From JAUIAI01 sp963976885 (GTDB taxonomy: Bacteria; Pseudomonadota; Gammaproteobacteria; Burkholderiales; Burkholderiaceae_E): DNA of 16,803 nt. A program made the translations under genes and the position numbers. Location: positions 1-16,803 of the forward strand of contig CAXBNM010000063.1 of NCBI GenBank assembly GCA_963976885.1. Direction: 5' to 3'. Each line of letters opens with the position of its first letter. The stretch's first letter is position 1. Below are positions 13,528 to 16,803 of this stretch, in pieces. Below the pieces are notes generated by a model that had not been told where the DNA came from, searched no databases, and saw only the letters and a list, made by a program, of their open reading frames with translations.

Positions 13528-15123
13528 TCAGGCTTTGATATTCACGTCGAGCATCGGTGACATCATTCCCCAGACGTCGTCCGGAATGACGGCCACCCGG
13601 TTGTTGTAGCCGTAGTTGAAGCTGATTTCGTAGACGAATGCCACGGGGGAATCATCGACGACGATCTTCTGGAACTCGGCGTACTGGGCCTTGCGCCTGG
13701 CCTCATCGGTCTGGGTGCCCGCCGTGGCCAGAATTTCATCAACCCGATCATTTTTGTAGCTTTGCGTGTTCGACCAGATGACTCCCTTGCGAATATTGGA
13801 GCTGAGCCAGGTGCGGTGCACGCCGATGATGGGGTCGCCCCAGTTCCAGACCGAATCGACAGTGAGGTCAAACTCCTGACCGGCCACTCGCCGTGCCCAG
13901 GTCGGAAAGTCAGGTGACTGGCGCACCTTGGCATCGATGCCGATTTTCTTGAGGGCGGGCACCATGTATTCCTGCACGATCTTCATTTCAGGAACCGCCG
14001 GAATGGAATCGATTTCCAGGCTCATCCGGATGCCGTTGGCATCGGGTTTTTTGCCGGCTTCGTCGAGCAAGGCGTTGGCCTTGTCGATATTGAGCGCGTA
14101 GGTTTCGACCTTGTCGGTATAGAAGGGGCTGGCACTGGTGATGGGCCCTGTCGAACGCTTGTGCACACCGGCCAGCAAGGTGTTGCAGATGAACTCCTTG
14201 TCAATGGCAAAGTTGATGGCCTGACGGACGCGTTTATCGGCGAATTTTTCGTTGGCTGTATTGAACGCCACCCAGACCAGCGGGCCGATGGCCGGTGCCG
14301 TGTTCTTGACAACCGATACCGATTTCATTTTCTCGGCGCGTTTGAGATCGGGCGGACTGGTGAGCTGGATATGAATGTCGATTTCACCGCGATCCAGCGC
14401 CAGCAACAGGCCAGCCGGGTCTTTGTAGAGCTTGTAGATCACACGGTCGAGATGGGGCACGCCGGGCATGAAGAACTTGTCATTGCGCTCCATGATGATG
14501 TGTTCACCGGCCTTGAAGTCGACCAGCTTGAACGGACCCGAGCCGACCGGGTTGGCGTTGCGAGGATGGGTCTTGATGTCCTGGCCGTCGCCGAAGATGT
14601 GTTTGGGAATGATGGGCAGGAACGATGTTGACATGGCCAGCAGCAAGGCCGGGTGGGGTGCGGACAGGCGAATCGTGGCCGTGTGCGGATCGTCGATCGT
14701 GACCGCATTGATGGGCGCAAAGATGCTTTTGAACGGGTGATCTTTCTGAACGGTTTCGAGGGAAAACTGCAGGTCTTCAGAAGTGATCGGCTTGCCGTCG
14801 TGGAACGTGGCCTCTTTGTTCAACTCGAGGCGCAGGCTGCGACCGTCTTCCGAGAGTTGCCATTTTTCGGCCAGATAGGGGTGCGGTTTCCAGTCGGCAT
14901 CGACGCGCAGCGGCATGGCGAACAATTGCGAGGCCGGCGACATGGTGGCGATACCCGATTGCACCGCTGAGTTCAGATGGCGAGGTTTTTGCGTGGTTCC
15001 GATAACGACCGTACCGCCTTTGGCGGCCGCAGCCAGAACATCCAGGGGAATGCCGAACATGGATGCTGTCGCCAGGGCACTGGCACCTTGCAAAATTTTG
15101 CGTCGGTCTTGATTGGTAGTCAT
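13528..15123 (-). CDS. dppA: Peptide ABC transporter solute-binding protein, Tat-type signal (DppA/OppA family)
   Basis: Extracytoplasmic receptor of the peptide importer, SBP_bac_5 family. The ATG at 15123 is chosen because it puts an export signal at the N-terminus: MTTNQDRRKILQGASALA, a twin-arginine motif (R7, R8), a hydrophobic stretch and a probable cleavage near residues 31-34 (AAAA). The open frame extends 46 codons further upstream, but that part is unlike a signal. The 531-residue protein contains the family pattern of LAEKWQLSEDGRSLRLEL (84-101) and ATFHDGKPITSEDLQFSLE (105-123). Export in folded form by Tat is inferred. The ligand may be a peptide, but relatives bind nickel, sugars and opines, so the substrate stays open. 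It heads the dpp operon, with a candidate promoter at 15212-15240. Confidence 0.9.
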   Translation of the reverse strand: MTTNQDRRKILQGASALATASMFGIPLDVLAAAAKGGTVVIGTTQKPRHLNSAVQSGIATMSPASQLFAMPLRVDADWKPHPYLAEKWQLSEDGRSLRLELNKEATFHDGKPITSEDLQFSLETVQKDHPFKSIFAPINAVTIDDPHTATIRLSAPHPALLLAMSTSFLPIIPKHIFGDGQDIKTHPRNANPVGSGPFKLVDFKAGEHIIMERNDKFFMPGVPHLDRVIYKLYKDPAGLLLALDRGEIDIHIQLTSPPDLKRAEKMKSVSVVKNTAPAIGPLVWVAFNTANEKFADKRVRQAINFAIDKEFICNTLLAGVHKRSTGPITSASPFYTDKVETYALNIDKANALLDEAGKKPDANGIRMSLEIDSIPAVPEMKIVQEYMVPALKKIGIDAKVRQSPDFPTWARRVAGQEFDLTVDSVWNWGDPIIGVHRTWLSSNIRKGVIWSNTQSYKNDRVDEILATAGTQTDEARRKAQYAEFQKIVVDDSPVAFVYEISFNYGYNNRVAVIPDDVWGMMSPMLDVNIKA

Positions 15124-15154
15124 ATCGTCGTCTCGTGGTGTTGGCCAGGGGCGT

Positions 15155-15227
15155 TGTGCACAGAGTTGCATACGGTTTGCACCGTACCGCGGGTGCATGG
15201 CGCGGCGGGCGCTTATTTGGTGCACAG
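15155..15227. repeat. Paired GTGCACAG elements in the dpp leader/promoter
   Basis: GTGCACAG occurs at 15156-15163 and 15220-15227, each followed within a few bases by AGTTG. The core GTGCAC is itself palindromic; the first copy extends to TGTGCACA (15155-15162). The start-to-start distance is 64 bases, close to six helical turns. One copy sits within the candidate promoter spacer and one in the 5' leader, an arrangement typical of repressor operators. No regulator gene is present in the window, so the role is inferred. Confidence 0.35.
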
Positions 15228-15240
15228 CGAAAGTTGTCGT
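15212..15240 (-). promoter_or_regulatory. Candidate sigma-70 promoter of the dpp operon
   Basis: On the minus strand ACGACA (15240-15235; four of six to TTGACA) and AATAAG (15217-15212; four of six to TATAAT) are spaced by exactly 17 bases. Transcription would start near 15205, leaving a leader of about 80 bases before the dppA ATG. A GTGCAC palindrome (15220-15225) falls in the spacer, where a bound regulator would block polymerase. Both hexamers are imperfect, so this is a moderate candidate. Confidence 0.3.
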
Positions 15241-15591
15241 GTGCGCCTGCAGTGTTTTCAACCGATTCCGGCAACTCTACCTCAAAAACTTTAGCTGTCG
15301 GGCGTGTGCATTTGGGAAAGAACTGATCCGATGTTACGAGTTGCAATGCCCGGCGCCAGCCGTATATCGATCAGGGGGGCACCACGGTTTATCTGCCTGT
15401 GATGGCGCGCAGAGCCTTGCAGGGGGCAACGACGACAGCACGCATGATGGGTGAAGAGCGAGGATTGTTGCCTGTGTCGAATGTGTCTGCAACCGACTCT
15501 GGCCAATCTGCCTTAATAAAGTCAGCTATCCCCCCAATGCAGTTGTGATGCTTGTTCCGGTCAGCGCAGACCCGTTACCCGCATGCGCGGA

Positions 15592-16581
15592 TCAGCCGTT
15601 GCGCAACTGCGCACCGACGCGGATCAGTCCGAGTTTTTGCAATGCATTGGTGAGTGGTTCGAGCCAATGATCGGCGGCGGTGCCGATGATGACGATCTGG
15701 CTGATGGCTGGCGCCTTGCCGACGTGCGGGGTCAGGGTGCTGCGCCGGCCGGCGCGTTGCAGCAGCCAGCACGACCCGTCACTGGCACGCAGCAGGCCTT
15801 TGGCACGGAGTACCGAGGCGTTGGGCTGGCTCAGCAAGTCTGCGACGGCCTGCGGGTCGAGTGCGTCAGTACACTGCAGCGCAACGCTGATATACGCCGG
15901 ATTGGCCGAACCGATAGGGCCGGTATGAAAGGTTCGCGTTTTTGGGTCTGGCGCGGCGCCGGACAGCGCCGCGCCGAGCAAGGCCGGTGCGTCGGGCAGG
16001 GCATCGGCAGCAAGTCTGGGGGCTGCCGGTGCCAGCGCTGAGACGCGGTTGACAAACGTGCGTGCAATGTCGCGGCTGACCAGTTCCTGTTTGCTGATGA
16101 CGAGCAAATCGGCAGCGCCGATCTGGCGACTGAGGGTGTCGCCGATGTAGCGGTCATCAAGCCATTGTGTGCCATTGAGCGCGTCGGCCACCACGATCAC
16201 GGCGTCCCGGCGGACACCGGGCGCCAGGGCGACAGTGGCAGCGACAACGCCGGGCATCGCCACGCCGGAGGTTTCGAGCACGACATGATCGATGTCCTGA
16301 AAGCGGTTGCCGATGTCGGCGAGGGTCGCGATCATGTCGTTGCCGATGCTGCAGCAGACGCAGCCGCCGGCCAACTTCAGCAGATTGTCGTCAGCCGATT
16401 CGATCAGATCGGCATCAATCGAGATTTCACCGAAATCATTGACCAGTACCGCCAGGCGCATGCCACCGGCCGTGCGCAGCAAATGATTGACCAGCGTCGT
16501 TTTGCCGGCACCAAGATATCCGCCGATAACCGTCACCGGCAGCGGGGCGCGGCGCACGGCGCCGGTGGCGGGCACGGTCAC
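15592..16581 (-). CDS. G3E-family GTPase, CobW-like metallochaperone
   Basis: Cytoplasmic P-loop GTPase of the G3E/COG0523 group, which uses GTP to load metals into client enzymes. The 329 residues begin with a short extension, then TVIGGYLGAGKTTLVNHLL with Walker A G21-T28. VNDFGEISIDADLI (48-60) and GGCVCCSIGND (72-82) follow; the latter contains the CxCC metal motif (C74, C76, C77). The switch region is VLETSGVAMP (101-110). The guanine-recognition NKxD motif is degenerate: S163-K164-Q165-E166. The CobW C-terminal domain (about 215-325) is present. It starts with GTG directly after the TGA of the upstream amidohydrolase with no spacer and no clear ribosome site, so re-initiation by the same ribosomes is likely. 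Metal delivery to that amidohydrolase is inferred. Confidence 0.9.
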   Translation of the reverse strand: MTVPATGAVRRAPLPVTVIGGYLGAGKTTLVNHLLRTAGGMRLAVLVNDFGEISIDADLIESADDNLLKLAGGCVCCSIGNDMIATLADIGNRFQDIDHVVLETSGVAMPGVVAATVALAPGVRRDAVIVVADALNGTQWLDDRYIGDTLSRQIGAADLLVISKQELVSRDIARTFVNRVSALAPAAPRLAADALPDAPALLGAALSGAAPDPKTRTFHTGPIGSANPAYISVALQCTDALDPQAVADLLSQPNASVLRAKGLLRASDGSCWLLQRAGRRSTLTPHVGKAPAISQIVIIGTAADHWLEPLTNALQKLGLIRVGAQLRNG

Positions 16582-16803
16582 TCAGGCCAGGTTGTTGGCG
16601 CCGAACACGCGGCCGCCCTGGACCGTGCCCCATACCGGCACATCGCGCAGTGATTCGGGCGCGACGGTGGAGGGGTCTTGTTCAAGCACCGCGAAGTCGG
16701 CGCGTTTGCCGACCTCGATGGAACCGATTTCATGGTCGAGCTTGAGCGTGTAGGCCGCACCGAGTGTGATCGCGCGCAGAGCATCGTCGGCTGATATGCG
16801 TTG
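16582..16803 (-). CDS. Amidohydrolase, YtcJ-like (C-terminal part, cut by window edge)
   Basis: Only the last 73 residues are in the window; the gene continues past the right edge. The visible part reads ISADDALRAITLGAAYTLKL, then GSIEVGKRADFAVLEQDPS and VWGTVQGGRVF, the characteristic end of amidohydrolase-3/YtcJ proteins. Here the chain returns to the small beta-sandwich after the metal-dependent barrel. The catalytic domain and metal ligands lie outside, so the substrate cannot be suggested. The stop TGA is followed at once by the GTG start of the G3E GTPase. Confidence 0.85.
   Translation of the reverse strand, partial: QRISADDALRAITLGAAYTLKLDHEIGSIEVGKRADFAVLEQDPSTVAPESLRDVPVWGTVQGGRVFGANNLA

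Larger units (their letters stand above)
15124..15591. other. 468-base spacer between the dpp operon and the GTPase gene
   Basis: No convincing gene is visible. The right-hand part near dppA (about 15150-15240) holds the candidate promoter and GTGCAC elements. The rest (about 15250-15591) has only short open frames without good ribosome sites. I see no clear terminator for the GTPase transcript: the hairpins near its stop (CCGC/GCGG at 15579-15590, GCGCA/TGCGC at 15564-15588) are short and lack a T-tract. A run of six C at 15530-15535 beside an AT-rich patch is the only other feature. Confidence 0.45.

Noticed and set aside
15124..15261. Extended N-terminus of dppA
   Set aside because: The extension lacks signal features and would bury the twin-arginine signal 46 residues inside the protein.
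15444..15548. 34-residue plus-strand open frame in the spacer
   Set aside because: No ribosome site of note and no similarity I recognise; too short to support.
1..16803. Mobile element, CRISPR array, prophage or RNA gene
   Set aside because: No transposase, integrase, repeat-spacer pattern, terminal repeats or tRNA/rRNA-like sequence was seen on reading both strands.

Overview
The window is a GC-rich (roughly 60 % by eye) stretch of a proteobacterial chromosome, most likely a betaproteobacterium of the Burkholderiales/Rhodocyclales type. This is an inference from the very large single-chain indolepyruvate oxidoreductase, the TRAP and Dpp-type uptake systems, and the ATGA-overlapped operon style. 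I see no rRNA, tRNA, CRISPR array, insertion sequence, integrase or other mark of recent transfer. The base composition looks even throughout.

Layout. (1) 1-3972, plus strand: a complete TRAP transporter operon (dctP, dctQ, dctM) followed by a UspA-type protein. A candidate sigma-54 promoter and tandem direct repeats lie upstream of dctP. (2) 3954-5165, minus strand: a Bcr/CflA-like MFS drug/metabolite exporter that converges on, and overlaps, the usp gene. (3) 5262-9329, minus strand: a Rid-family (YoaB-like) protein downstream of a fused 1227-residue indolepyruvate ferredoxin oxidoreductase, closed by a good intrinsic terminator at 5201-5225. (4) 9543-15123, minus strand: a complete five-gene peptide ABC transporter in the order A-B-C-D-F, with a Tat-type signal on the binding protein. 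(5) 15124-15591: a 468-base spacer holding the probable dpp promoter. (6) 15592-16803, minus strand: a G3E/CobW-family GTPase directly abutting the end of a YtcJ-like amidohydrolase that runs off the window.

How the parts fit. The theme is uptake and breakdown of organic acids, peptides and amino acids. The TRAP system imports a carboxylate using an ion gradient, and its UspA partner resembles the arrangement in which TeaD modulates the TeaABC TRAP transporter. The Dpp system imports peptides or similar solutes. IOR oxidatively decarboxylates aryl-2-oxo acids from aromatic amino-acid transamination, and a Rid protein could clear reactive enamine/imine intermediates. The GTPase may serve metal delivery to the amidohydrolase. 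These functional links are inferred from proximity.

I do not see an obviously undescribed system. The most notable signals are regulatory: strong hairpins directly after both periplasmic binding-protein genes, a terminator placed immediately ahead of the MFS gene, a sigma-54-like site with upstream tandem repeats, and repeated GTGCAC elements around the dpp promoter.
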